From contig SFFI01000001.1 in NCBI GenBank assembly GCA_004556925.1, forward strand, positions 62,001 to 126,000: a DNA stretch of 64,000 nt. The letters run 5' to 3'. Below, one piece after another: positions 1 to 7,522 of this stretch. Under the pieces are notes generated by a model. It was not told the DNA's origin, did no database searches, and saw only the letters and a program-made list of their open reading frames with translations. The translations under genes were made by a program, and so were the position numbers. Numbering within the stretch: position 1 is the first letter of the stretch; each line of letters starts with the position of its first letter. Source of the stretch: Clostridiales bacterium. GTDB lineage: Bacteria > Bacillota > Clostridia > Saccharofermentanales > DTU023.

Positions 1-1572
1 ACGGGATTTGAATTCAGGATGGGAAAGTAGTCCCAGGTAGAAAGGATGGCCTGGCCACTCTACCGCTTCTAGGAATTGTCCGTCTGGTGATGTTCCGGCA
101 AAGGACAAACCTGTCTCCAGCAAGGGGCCTTGGTAGGCGGGGTTAAACTCCCGCCGGTGGTGGTGGCGTTCGCTAACCTCAGACTGGCCGTAGAGTTTAG
201 CAAGTAAACTGCCTTCCTTCAAGGTCATGGGATAACCGCCTCGGCGCATGGGCTGGTCTGTCAAGGGGATATTCGCCAGGTCTTGCTTGAGTTCTGAGGT
301 CAGGCCACAGTAATAAAAAAGATCGGAGCAAGGGTGCTCACATTCATCACTGTGGGCATCTTTGATTCCCGCCAAATTACGGGCAATTTCTACCACAGCC
401 ATTTGCATGCCCAGGCCCAGACCTAGGAAAGGGATCTGATGTTCTCTAGCGTATTGGCAGGCCCGGATCATCCCCTCCATACCACGGGGGCCAAAGCCTC
501 CGGGGACCAGGATAGCCTGACATCCTTGATAAATGTCTGCTAATTCCGCATCCGTTTTATCTTCTAAGCCATCTGAGTCTACCCAGACCAGCTCCATTTT
601 TTCTTCCTTCTCAATGCAGGCGTGCTCGAGGGCTTCCATGACAGAGTAATAGGCGTCTGGTAACTCTACATACTTACCCGTTATGGCAAAGCGTAGGCTG
701 CGTCGAGAAGCACGGATTTTATCTAAGAGTTGTTCCCAGGGGCTGAGATCGGGTTCCACAAACTGGGCCATGCCAAGCTTTTGGCAGACTCTGTCGGTCA
801 AGCCCTGCTTTTCAAAATAGAGAGGCAGGGCATAAACCGTGTCCATATCAATATTTTCAATAACACAATTGCTGGGCACATTACAAAAGAGAGCCAGCTT
901 ATCCCGAATATCTTGATCAATGGGCACTTCTGTGCGGCAGACCAAGATATCTGGTTGAATCCCGTAAGACAAGAGTTTTTGCACACTGTGCTGGGTGGGC
1001 TTCGTTTTTATTTCGTAGGAATTCTTTAAGTAGGGTAAAAGGGTCAGGTGGAGGAAAATGCAGTTCTCCCTGCCAACCTGGTAGGACACCTGGCGGATCG
1101 CTTCCAGGAAGGGCATGCCTTCCATATCCCCCACCGTACCCCCAATTTCTATAATGCAAACATCTGGATTATCCTGGTAGGAAATGGCAAACATGTGCTC
1201 TTTCAGTTCATTCGTAATGTGCGGGACAATCTGCACAGTGCGGCCATTATAGCCACCCGCCCGCTCCCGCTCAATGACATCGCGGTAAACCATGCCTGAG
1301 GTAATATCAGATTCATGGTTCAGGTCGACATCCGTAAAGCGCTCGTAGTGACCAATATCTACATCCATCTCTGAACCATCTTCGGTCACAAAAATTTCCC
1401 CGTGCTGAATGGGGCTCATCAGGGCGGGGTCTACATTGATATATTGATCAAGCTTTTGATTGCGGACACTTAGGCCTCTAGCCTTTAAGAGTCCGCCTAA
1501 AACAGCTGCGGTAATCCCCTTACCTAGGCCGGAAACCACGCCTCCGGTGACAAAAATATATTTGGTAGACAC
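1..1572 (-). CDS. pyrG: CTP synthase, 3' end cut by window edge; glutaminase cysteine replaced by glycine
   Basis: CTP synthase makes CTP from UTP, ATP and glutamine-derived ammonia in the cytoplasm. About 524 residues are present; the usual length is about 535, so only the last few codons are missing. The N-terminal synthetase domain shows the P-loop region GGVVSGLGKGI, the INVDP and QHGE motifs, DGSEMDVDIGHYERF and IEIGGTVGDMEG. The C-terminal class I glutaminase domain keeps the oxyanion segment GGFGPRG and the His-Glu pair in SHPEF. The nucleophile motif, normally GICLGMQ, reads GLGLGMQ (codons at about 413-433), so the catalytic Cys is Gly by a one-base TGC/GGC difference. The start is GTG at 1572 with AGAGGTG upstream. 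Family identity is certain. If the sequence is right, the enzyme should depend on free ammonia (inference). Confidence 0.96.
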   Translation of the reverse strand, partial: MSTKYIFVTGGVVSGLGKGITAAVLGGLLKARGLSVRNQKLDQYINVDPALMSPIQHGEIFVTEDGSEMDVDIGHYERFTDVDLNHESDITSGMVYRDVIERERAGGYNGRTVQIVPHITNELKEHMFAISYQDNPDVCIIEIGGTVGDMEGMPFLEAIRQVSYQVGRENCIFLHLTLLPYLKNSYEIKTKPTQHSVQKLLSYGIQPDILVCRTEVPIDQDIRDKLALFCNVPSNCVIENIDMDTVYALPLYFEKQGLTDRVCQKLGMAQFVEPDLSPWEQLLDKIRASRRSLRFAITGKYVELPDAYYSVMEALEHACIEKEEKMELVWVDSDGLEDKTDAELADIYQGCQAILVPGGFGPRGMEGMIRACQYAREHQIPFLGLGLGMQMAVVEIARNLAGIKDAHSDECEHPCSDLFYYCGLTSELKQDLANIPLTDQPMRRGGYPMTLKEGSLLAKLYGQSEVSERHHHRREFNPAYQGPLLETGLSFAGTSPDGQFLEAVEWPGHPFYLGLLSHPEFKSR

Positions 1573-1648
1573 TGTGATACACCTCTTTTACTCTGCTGGC
1601 CAAGTGACATAAATAATACTTAGATATTCTAGTGAAGTGGGGTTTTAG

Positions 1649-1719
1649 TGTCAACGGCCGAAGGTGCCATTGACAGTTCATGCGACCCGGCCATAGTTTA
1701 ATCAAGCCTCAAAGCCTCG
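1649..1719. repeat. Dispersed palindromic element, short copy
   Basis: A hairpin-forming segment (TGTCAA ... TTGACA around GGC/GCC) is followed by a stretch matching the right arm of the long inverted repeat at 38491-38625: CCATTGACAGTTCATG, then CCCGGCC, then CAAGCCTCAAA in the same order and spacing. It lies in the 267-bp gap between the divergent pyrG and the coiled-coil gene, which otherwise holds only promoter sequences. Confidence 0.75.
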
Positions 1720-1779
1720 ATTTAGTTTTATCCTTTAGCCTCTGCCCTCCGGCCAAGAGGAGAACTCTGCACGCCCGCA

Positions 1780-1788
1780 TGTTATAAT
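1780..1788 (+). promoter_or_regulatory. Extended -10 promoter element
   Basis: TGTTATAAT is an extended -10 (TG at 1780-1781, TATAAT at 1783-1788), about 50 bases before the start at 1840. No convincing -35 hexamer is present, which fits an extended -10 promoter. Confidence 0.55.
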
Positions 1789-1818
1789 CCACTTAATGTA
1801 ATAGTTAATGTTTGGGAA

Positions 1819-1839
1819 AACACAAGGAGGCTTTGTGTT
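1819..1839 (+). promoter_or_regulatory. Ribosome binding site in the loop of a hairpin
   Basis: AACACAA (1819-1825) and TTGTGTT (1833-1839) form a perfect 7-bp stem whose 7-base loop is GGAGGCT, the Shine-Dalgarno sequence of the gene starting at 1840. The stem ends directly at the ATG, so the hairpin could modulate initiation. Confidence 0.6.
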
Positions 1840-3381
1840 ATGCACTTTTTAGCTACACTACTTATGGCAAATGGGGAGCTTATGGTGACCATCATGATTA
1901 TCTTCTTTGCCTTAGTTATTCCATTTCTCTTAATCGTTTTGAGCTCGGTTTATTTAACCCGGATTGCCAGGATTAAGGCTGATAGTCTGGCACAAGCGGA
2001 AGACTGGGAGGATGACCTGCGCGAGGTACGGCCCAATTCTATCCAGAATTTAGATGCTGTGGGAAAGGTCATTGCACAAGAAGAAGATGAGGTTCTCTCC
2101 CAGGCCTGGCAGGACTTGGTCGAGGACAGCAAGACCTTCTTTAAGGGTCGTTGGCTTCCTCCGCTAGAGACCTATCTTAACCCCCAGAGCTTAGAGGGCG
2201 CCTCGGTTAAAAATCTCCTAAGTTTTAGGTCACCTATTTTAATTTTCTCTGTGGCTGTTCTGGCCGCTACGGCGCTTTTTGTTTACCTGAGGTCCGTGCC
2301 TTCCCGGTTTATGCCCGCCCTGGCTCTCATTCCCTTCGTAGTGGGTCTGGCTTCTTCCCTTTTTCTTGTTAATGCCGTTTTAGAACTCCGTTTTGTGCTC
2401 AGCGAAAAGTACCAAAGGATCTACTGTGCCTTGTCTAAAGCCCTGCCTATTTATAACAGCCAGCAGGGGGTGGCTTTACTGGTAGATGAGATGCTGGAGC
2501 ATGAATCCCAGCTCAACGATTCTGTTAAACGCCTGGAAGAGACCACTGCCCAGATGGCGCATGCCGATTTTGCCCAGGGAATTTGCCTATCTGTACGCCA
2601 AATTATGAGCCAGGAGGTGGCTCCGCCCCTACGACAAGCATCAGAAGTCTTAGGCGACTTGGCACGCAATTTAGACCAGAGACAGATGACTGGTATGGAA
2701 AAACTCGCCGGCGATTTTTCTGGTCAGCTGTCCGAAAACTTGGCCCGCCACTTAGGTCCCCTTCGCCAAGAGCTCCTGGGCCTCAACCAATTAATGGGCA
2801 GGACCAGAGACTTTATTCAAGAGTCTGTTACGGTACTCAATAGCAATCGTGAGTACAATGCCCGGCTCAATCAGGAGATCTCCCAGTCCCTCAGACTCAT
2901 GACCGCTGCGAAGAACGACCTGGCTAATGAAATGTCCGAGGTCTCCCAGCATGTTGCCATCATGTCCGAAACAGGGGCCAAGATGTCTCAGTCTTTCTCG
3001 GGTAAGGAGGAAGAGCTGGCCGACCGCATTAAGGACCTGGCCTCTGCCATGCGAGATGCTCTGCAGGTTTTCTCTCACGGCCTGAAAGCTTCCTCCGAAT
3101 CTATTGAATTAGCCGGACGCCTCAAACAGGAGCAGGAGCAGCAGTTTGAAGAGTTCAGCCGTCAACTTTCCTCTTTGATTGCCAACCTGGAGGAGATTGA
3201 CCAGGGGATCAAGACCTCGTCCGCCAGCTTTACCCAGGAATCTGCTAAGTACGTGCAGGATACCCTGCAGAACTTTGACCAGAGCCTGGCCGAGGTGGTG
3301 GAGCGTCTGCTCTTTACTGCCTCCGCCCTGCGTGATGCCGTAGATGCCCTGCCTGCGGCACTTAAACAAGTTAAAAACTAG
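1840..3381 (+). CDS. Membrane-anchored coiled-coil protein, possibly a remote ZorA/MotA-like protein
   Basis: I do not recognise a close family. The 513-residue protein has a membrane segment at about 14-40, a short cytoplasmic stretch containing SQAWQDL and LETYLNPQSL, two more membrane segments at about 132-150 and 158-180, then over 300 residues of heptad-rich coiled coil. This order (one helix, linker with a W..L pattern, two helices, long helical tail) resembles ZorA-type MotA/TolQ/ExbB proteins. The glycine-rich GLLGT-like motif of true proton-channel subunits is absent and no ZorB/MotB partner follows, so the relationship is only a hypothesis. The next gene starts 10 bases downstream and is surely co-transcribed. 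A septum- or stress-related scaffold is an equally possible role. Confidence 0.8.
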   Translation: MHFLATLLMANGELMVTIMIIFFALVIPFLLIVLSSVYLTRIARIKADSLAQAEDWEDDLREVRPNSIQNLDAVGKVIAQEEDEVLSQAWQDLVEDSKTFFKGRWLPPLETYLNPQSLEGASVKNLLSFRSPILIFSVAVLAATALFVYLRSVPSRFMPALALIPFVVGLASSLFLVNAVLELRFVLSEKYQRIYCALSKALPIYNSQQGVALLVDEMLEHESQLNDSVKRLEETTAQMAHADFAQGICLSVRQIMSQEVAPPLRQASEVLGDLARNLDQRQMTGMEKLAGDFSGQLSENLARHLGPLRQELLGLNQLMGRTRDFIQESVTVLNSNREYNARLNQEISQSLRLMTAAKNDLANEMSEVSQHVAIMSETGAKMSQSFSGKEEELADRIKDLASAMRDALQVFSHGLKASSESIELAGRLKQEQEQQFEEFSRQLSSLIANLEEIDQGIKTSSASFTQESAKYVQDTLQNFDQSLAEVVERLLFTASALRDAVDALPAALKQVKN

Positions 3382-3390
3382 CAGGTTCAT

Positions 3391-4521
3391 ATGTGGCGAG
3401 ATAGACAAGACCTCCAACGTCCAGAGCCTGATTCTCCCATGAAGCAGATGGCCCGCCAGCTTTTCGCTTCGGAAGCCCAAGAAGAGACCAACGACCAACT
3501 GCATATCCGCCAGGCCAATCTGGCCGACCGCTTTGGCAAAGACCTGGGGCCCGTGCAGGAGCTCATGGCCAATCTCGATGCCTTGGCTCAGGGAGAATCA
3601 GAGGAAGAGGCAGAGAAAAACAAAGCGGAAGGCAAAACAAAGGGCAAAATGCCTGTAGCTGTAGCTAGGTCCCAGCCTCCAGAGCCCCGCCTTGTAGCTG
3701 GACAAGGGGAGGAAAGGGCTAAAAGCGATAAGCAGGCTATCCAGCAGCATCCCATGCTGCGTCCTGTGAGCTTAGGGAGACCACAAAGGCCCCAGGCTCC
3801 CACTCTTGCTAAGGCTAAGCCAATCCCTCTAGCTCCTAGGCCCACAGAGCGAGGGCAGGGACGCTTTGCTAGCCTACAAGAGGCGTTGGCCTTCAGCCGT
3901 GATCGCTTTCCCCTTCCCAAGGAAATTCAGCTGAGGCAAAAGCCAGAGCACCAGACTTGGTTACTCAGCCAGGTCCAAGCCTGCCATAACGAGCAAGCGC
4001 TCCGGCGCTTTGCCTACAGTTTATCGACCCAGGAACTCGCTATCCTCTTTCCCTGCCTGGCCAGCCTGAAAACTGGGTCAGCAATTGATAAACTGTTGCG
4101 CATTATTGCCCTTCGGGCCAGTCACTATCTTTATCTGCAGGGTTGGATAACCCTGCAATATGCCTATCCCCGCTCCACGGTACAAAAGGGCTTAGCCCTA
4201 CTCTGCGAAATTTTAGAGGACAAGACCCTCCGGCGCCAAAATCTGACAGATTTAGATTACCAGGGCCTGATGCTTGGTTCGGACCGCTTTGACTGGGCAT
4301 CCGTCCGGCTCATCTCCGAGATCAGTCTGCCCAATACCCGGCACTTCATGTCTACCATCATCAAATACCTACGCGATTCGGGACTTACTGGTGCAGAATT
4401 TTTTCAACGCTATGGGATTTATCGCGACCTGGCCCTGGGGCAAGCGATTATCAGCCAATGGGATATGGCGGTCTTCGAATCCAATCTGCACAGCAATCAT
4501 CCGTTGCAGAATTTATTCTAA
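3391..4521 (+). CDS. Unknown protein, charged linker plus helical C-terminal domain
   Basis: No family recognised. There is no signal peptide or membrane helix in the 376 residues. Residues about 1-60 are helical and acidic. About 65-170 is a low-complexity linker rich in Lys, Pro, Gln and Ala. About 175-376 looks like a compact alpha-helical domain, including SHYLYLQGWITLQYAYP and YLRDSGLTGAEFFQRYG. The protein is probably cytosolic and probably works with the membrane coiled-coil protein encoded 10 bases upstream. The C-terminal domain is worth comparing with the EH_Signature domain of ZorC, but nothing visible proves that link. Confidence 0.75.
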   Translation: MWRDRQDLQRPEPDSPMKQMARQLFASEAQEETNDQLHIRQANLADRFGKDLGPVQELMANLDALAQGESEEEAEKNKAEGKTKGKMPVAVARSQPPEPRLVAGQGEERAKSDKQAIQQHPMLRPVSLGRPQRPQAPTLAKAKPIPLAPRPTERGQGRFASLQEALAFSRDRFPLPKEIQLRQKPEHQTWLLSQVQACHNEQALRRFAYSLSTQELAILFPCLASLKTGSAIDKLLRIIALRASHYLYLQGWITLQYAYPRSTVQKGLALLCEILEDKTLRRQNLTDLDYQGLMLGSDRFDWASVRLISEISLPNTRHFMSTIIKYLRDSGLTGAEFFQRYGIYRDLALGQAIISQWDMAVFESNLHSNHPLQNLF

Positions 4522-4605
4522 AATCTTATTACACTTCTGGCATAATGATAAGCAGATCATTTTTACTGCCGGAGACAAGCTCCAGCTAGGAAGTGGAGAC
4601 TGCTT

Positions 4606-5934
4606 ATGCCTAATCTTCAACGCGCCAAGGATCATCTATCCCAGGCTGTCACTTTTCCCACGATCTCACACTATGACCTTGCGGACATGGACCTAGATAG
4701 CTTTACCGCTTTTGAGCATTTTTTGACTGAGGCCTATCCCCTGGTTCACCAGCATTTAACAAAGACGGTGGTCAACAGCCATGGCCTGGTCTTCTATTGG
4801 CCGGGCGCATCAGATAATCCCCACCAGCCCTACCTCTTAACTGCCCATTATGACGTAGTCCCTGTTCTGGAGGAGGGTTGGCCTCAGCCGCCTTTTTCGG
4901 GCTATCAAGATCAAGATCGGATTTGGGGCCGGGGTACACTAGATGATAAAGGCTCCTTGATTGCCATTTTAGAGAGCGTGGAAACCTTACTCGCTGAAGG
5001 CTTTCAGCCTGCCAGGGATGTTTACCTGGCCTTTGGTTTCGATGAGGAGTGCAATGGCTACAAGGGGGCTGGGCAAATCGCCAGTTACTTTAAAGAGCAG
5101 AAGATACATTTCGCCTGTGTCTTAGACGAAGGTGGCGCCGTCTCCGAAGGCTCCTCTTTGGGTATCTCACGTCCTGTGGCAGTCATTGGCCTAGCGGAAA
5201 AGGGCAACTCCTCTTTCCGCTTTCGTTTTAAGGGAGACGAAGGCCACTCGGCCACCCCACCTGCCCACACGGCTTTAGGCAAAATGGCGGCCTTTATCCA
5301 TGATGTGGAAAACCAGCCCCTGCCCTACCGCTTGACACCTTTGCTTGAACAGATGCTAAAGACTATCGCCCCTGAAATGCCTGGCCTAGCAGGCTTTGCC
5401 GCCAGCCATCCCCAGGCCTTTGCCCCCCTCCTCAAAAAGATTTTGGCCAAAAACCCTCAAACGCAGGCCATGCTGAGAACGACAGTGGCTTTTACCATGG
5501 CGGACTGCGGTCAAGCACCTAATGTGCTCCCTTTAGAGGCCAGCTGCGTAGCCAATGTACGTATCTTGCAGGGGGACAGCGTGGCCAAGATGTCCGAATG
5601 GTTTAAGGGCTTGGGGCACGACTTCAGCCTGGAGGTTTTGGCTGGGGAAAATCCCACCCAAGCCGCCTCTCTGGATGGCCAGGCCTACCAGCACTTGACC
5701 TCAACCATCGCTCAAGTTTTTCCTGTTGCCCTCGCCCTTCCCTATCTCATGACAGGTGGGACTGACTGCCGTCATTATGAAGAGGTTGCGGAAGCGAGTT
5801 ATCGCTTTATGCCTGCCTACCTGACCGGGGCAGAGCTCAAGCTCATGCACGGTACAGGCGAGTTCCTATCGTATGACAACCTGGAAAACATGCTTCACTT
5901 CTACGAAAGTTTCCTGCGCCAATTGCCGGCCTAA
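4606..5934 (+). CDS. M20 family metallopeptidase (carboxypeptidase S / PM20D1-like)
   Basis: Zinc-dependent exopeptidase or dipeptidase, 442 residues. The M20 motifs are clear: AHYDVVP with the first metal ligand, GRGTLDDKG with the bridging Asp, FDEECNG with the catalytic Glu, and the late metal-binding His in LMHGTGE. The lid/dimerisation domain lies between residues about 195 and 330. No signal peptide, so it acts in the cytoplasm. Two membrane-protein genes follow within 25 and 15 bases, suggesting that the operon imports and hydrolyses peptides or N-acyl amino acids (inference). An extended -10 (TGGCATAAT) lies in the 84-bp gap upstream. Confidence 0.9.
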   Translation: MPNLQRAKDHLSQAVTFPTISHYDLADMDLDSFTAFEHFLTEAYPLVHQHLTKTVVNSHGLVFYWPGASDNPHQPYLLTAHYDVVPVLEEGWPQPPFSGYQDQDRIWGRGTLDDKGSLIAILESVETLLAEGFQPARDVYLAFGFDEECNGYKGAGQIASYFKEQKIHFACVLDEGGAVSEGSSLGISRPVAVIGLAEKGNSSFRFRFKGDEGHSATPPAHTALGKMAAFIHDVENQPLPYRLTPLLEQMLKTIAPEMPGLAGFAASHPQAFAPLLKKILAKNPQTQAMLRTTVAFTMADCGQAPNVLPLEASCVANVRILQGDSVAKMSEWFKGLGHDFSLEVLAGENPTQAASLDGQAYQHLTSTIAQVFPVALALPYLMTGGTDCRHYEEVAEASYRFMPAYLTGAELKLMHGTGEFLSYDNLENMLHFYESFLRQLPA

Positions 5935-5955
5935 CACACAGGAGGAGATCAAATT

Positions 5956-6084
5956 ATGGATTTTAATGTAAACCATCCTCTATTCTTTACCCTGGCTGGA
6001 TTAGTCATCCTTTTCGTCCTGGGACAATCTATTTTCTTTTTAATTAAAGCCTATCAAGTCAAGAGGCTAGACGCTTGGGTTTGA
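5956..6084 (+). CDS. N-terminal piece of DUF5058-like membrane protein (frameshifted gene)
   Basis: A short frame of 42 residues with one membrane helix (about 9-33), preceded by AGGAGG. It ends at TGA 6082-6084, in the middle of what looks like a single DUF5058-type protein whose remainder continues in another frame from 6075. Homologues have this first helix fused to the rest in about 240 residues, the sum of the two pieces. It is either a genuine one-base deletion, a sequencing error, or two coupled reading frames. Confidence 0.7.
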   Translation: MDFNVNHPLFFTLAGLVILFVLGQSIFFLIKAYQVKRLDAWV

Positions 6085-6692
6085 CCAACAAGGTCTTGCG
6101 CAAGGTGATGGCAGGATCTGCCATCTTCTCTGTGGCCCCCGCAGTTGCTATTCTGCTGGGCCTAGTAACTCTTTCCAAGTTCCTGGGCCTCCCCCTTCCC
6201 TGGATGCGCTTGTCCGTCCTGGGCGCCCTGACTTACGAGTTGCCAGCAGCCAGCTCCGCAGCCAAGGCCATGGACATTCCCCTCAATCAAACCGTTACCG
6301 ATCCCCAGGTTTACGCCACTATCGCTTGGGTCATGACCTTGGGCATCCTCTCCGGTATCTTGGTGATTCTCTTTTTCCAAAAGAAGATGGAGAAAGGCCT
6401 GGATAAGGTCAAGACCAAGGACCAAAAGTGGAGCCAGATCATGATGGACTCTCTCTTTTTAGGCATGATCGCTGCCTTTATGGGTATGGTCTTTTCAGAT
6501 ATCCGGTCCGGGCTGGTGGGCTGGATACCTGTATTTGTCATGCTCTTCTCTGCCCTAGTTATGATGGTCATCGGCCTTTTGGTCAAGAAGCTCAAATGGA
6601 CCTGGCTGGAAAATTATGCCATGCCCCTATCCATGCTGTCCGCGATGGCTTTCGCTATCCCCCTCACCTCCTGGATTAAGGGAAATCTCTAA
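6075..6692 (+). CDS. DUF5058-like membrane protein, main part
   Basis: 205 residues with about five membrane helices, including SAIFSVAPAVAILLGLVTL and LPWMRLSVLGALTYELPAA, characteristic of DUF5058 membrane proteins. The first visible start is TTG at 6075, inside the end of the preceding frame, with AGAGG at 6063-6067 as a possible ribosome site, so translational coupling could still yield the product in two chains. It sits between the M20 peptidase and another multi-pass protein. Probably a transporter subunit; substrate unknown. Confidence 0.75.
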   Translation: MGLTNKVLRKVMAGSAIFSVAPAVAILLGLVTLSKFLGLPLPWMRLSVLGALTYELPAASSAAKAMDIPLNQTVTDPQVYATIAWVMTLGILSGILVILFFQKKMEKGLDKVKTKDQKWSQIMMDSLFLGMIAAFMGMVFSDIRSGLVGWIPVFVMLFSALVMMVIGLLVKKLKWTWLENYAMPLSMLSAMAFAIPLTSWIKGNL

Positions 6693-6704
6693 AGGAGCCG
6701 ATTT

Positions 6705-7379
6705 ATGACTACATTACGAGAAGCACAAAATTATCGCGAACGGGTACACGTATGGGGCAGGGTTTCCCTAGCCCTGGCCTTGATCATGTTTATTTCCTAC
6801 CCTTTGGTTTTATGTATCCATTTTGATGCCTGGCCGGGCTGGTGGCCCGTCTTTAAGGGACTGCTGGGCGTAGCACCCATTTATTGGACCGTGGGCATTA
6901 TTGAAGCCTTAACCTTTGGTCCTATGCTGGGTTCAGGCGGGGCCTACCTAGGCTTTGTCACAGGTAACCTAACGGCCATGAAAGTTCCTGCGGCTATCCG
7001 GGCCCAACAGGTCAGCAAAACAGAAGCCAACACGCCCGAAGGAGAAGTGGTCGCCACCATCGCCATTGCGATTAGCTCTATCGTGACAACGCTCATTCTC
7101 TTTATTGGTATGCTCTTGCTTACCCAGCTACAACCCCTTTTGGAGTCCCCTGTTCTGGCGCCGGCCTTTGACAATATCCTGCCGGCCCTTTTCGGCGGTC
7201 TGGGCATCGTTTTCATTGCCAAGGATTGGAAAATTGCCCTAGCGCCCATCACGATCATGCTGGTGGTCTTCCTTCTCTTTCCCCAGCTGGCAGGAGCTGT
7301 GAGTGTCTTGGTACCAGTATCTGCCCTCATCACCTTGGGGGTTTCCCGCCTCCTCTACAAAAAAGGCTATTTGGATTAA
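6705..7379 (+). CDS. Multi-pass membrane protein, partner of DUF5058 protein
   Basis: 224 residues with about six membrane helices: 18-40, 48-72, 75-95, 118-140, 155-172 and 178-215. Small residues dominate the third helix region (GPMLGSGGAYLGFVTGN). It starts 12 bases after the DUF5058 frame with AAAGGAG upstream. I infer a two-component membrane transporter working with the M20 peptidase, with no catalytic motif visible. The transcript ends at the strong hairpin at 7422-7458. Confidence 0.75.
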   Translation: MTTLREAQNYRERVHVWGRVSLALALIMFISYPLVLCIHFDAWPGWWPVFKGLLGVAPIYWTVGIIEALTFGPMLGSGGAYLGFVTGNLTAMKVPAAIRAQQVSKTEANTPEGEVVATIAIAISSIVTTLILFIGMLLLTQLQPLLESPVLAPAFDNILPALFGGLGIVFIAKDWKIALAPITIMLVVFLLFPQLAGAVSVLVPVSALITLGVSRLLYKKGYLD

Positions 7380-7384
7380 GCCAT

Positions 7385-7416
7385 ATAGCTGACAAGCCAG
7401 ATAGCTGACAAGCCAG
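7385..7416. repeat. Tandem 16-bp duplication
   Basis: ATAGCTGACAAGCCAG occurs twice in direct, gapless repetition (7385-7400 and 7401-7416), just after the stop codon at 7379 and before the terminator. Confidence 0.85.
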
Positions 7417-7421
7417 GCTCA

Positions 7422-7458
7422 AAAAGGCCAGCTCCTGAAAAGTCAGGGCTGGCCTTTT
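7422..7458. terminator. Bidirectional rho-independent terminator
   Basis: AAAAGGCCAGC pairs with GCTGGCCTTTT, and inside it CCTGA pairs with TCAGG around an AAAG loop. The A/T flanks let it serve both the membrane-protein operon on the plus strand and the pyrophosphatase gene on the minus strand. Confidence 0.85.
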
Positions 7459-7522
7459 GACTGAATTCAAAAGATAGGGGCTAAAAGATAAGGACTTGGC
7501 AAATGGCAGCCAAATGCTTGGC

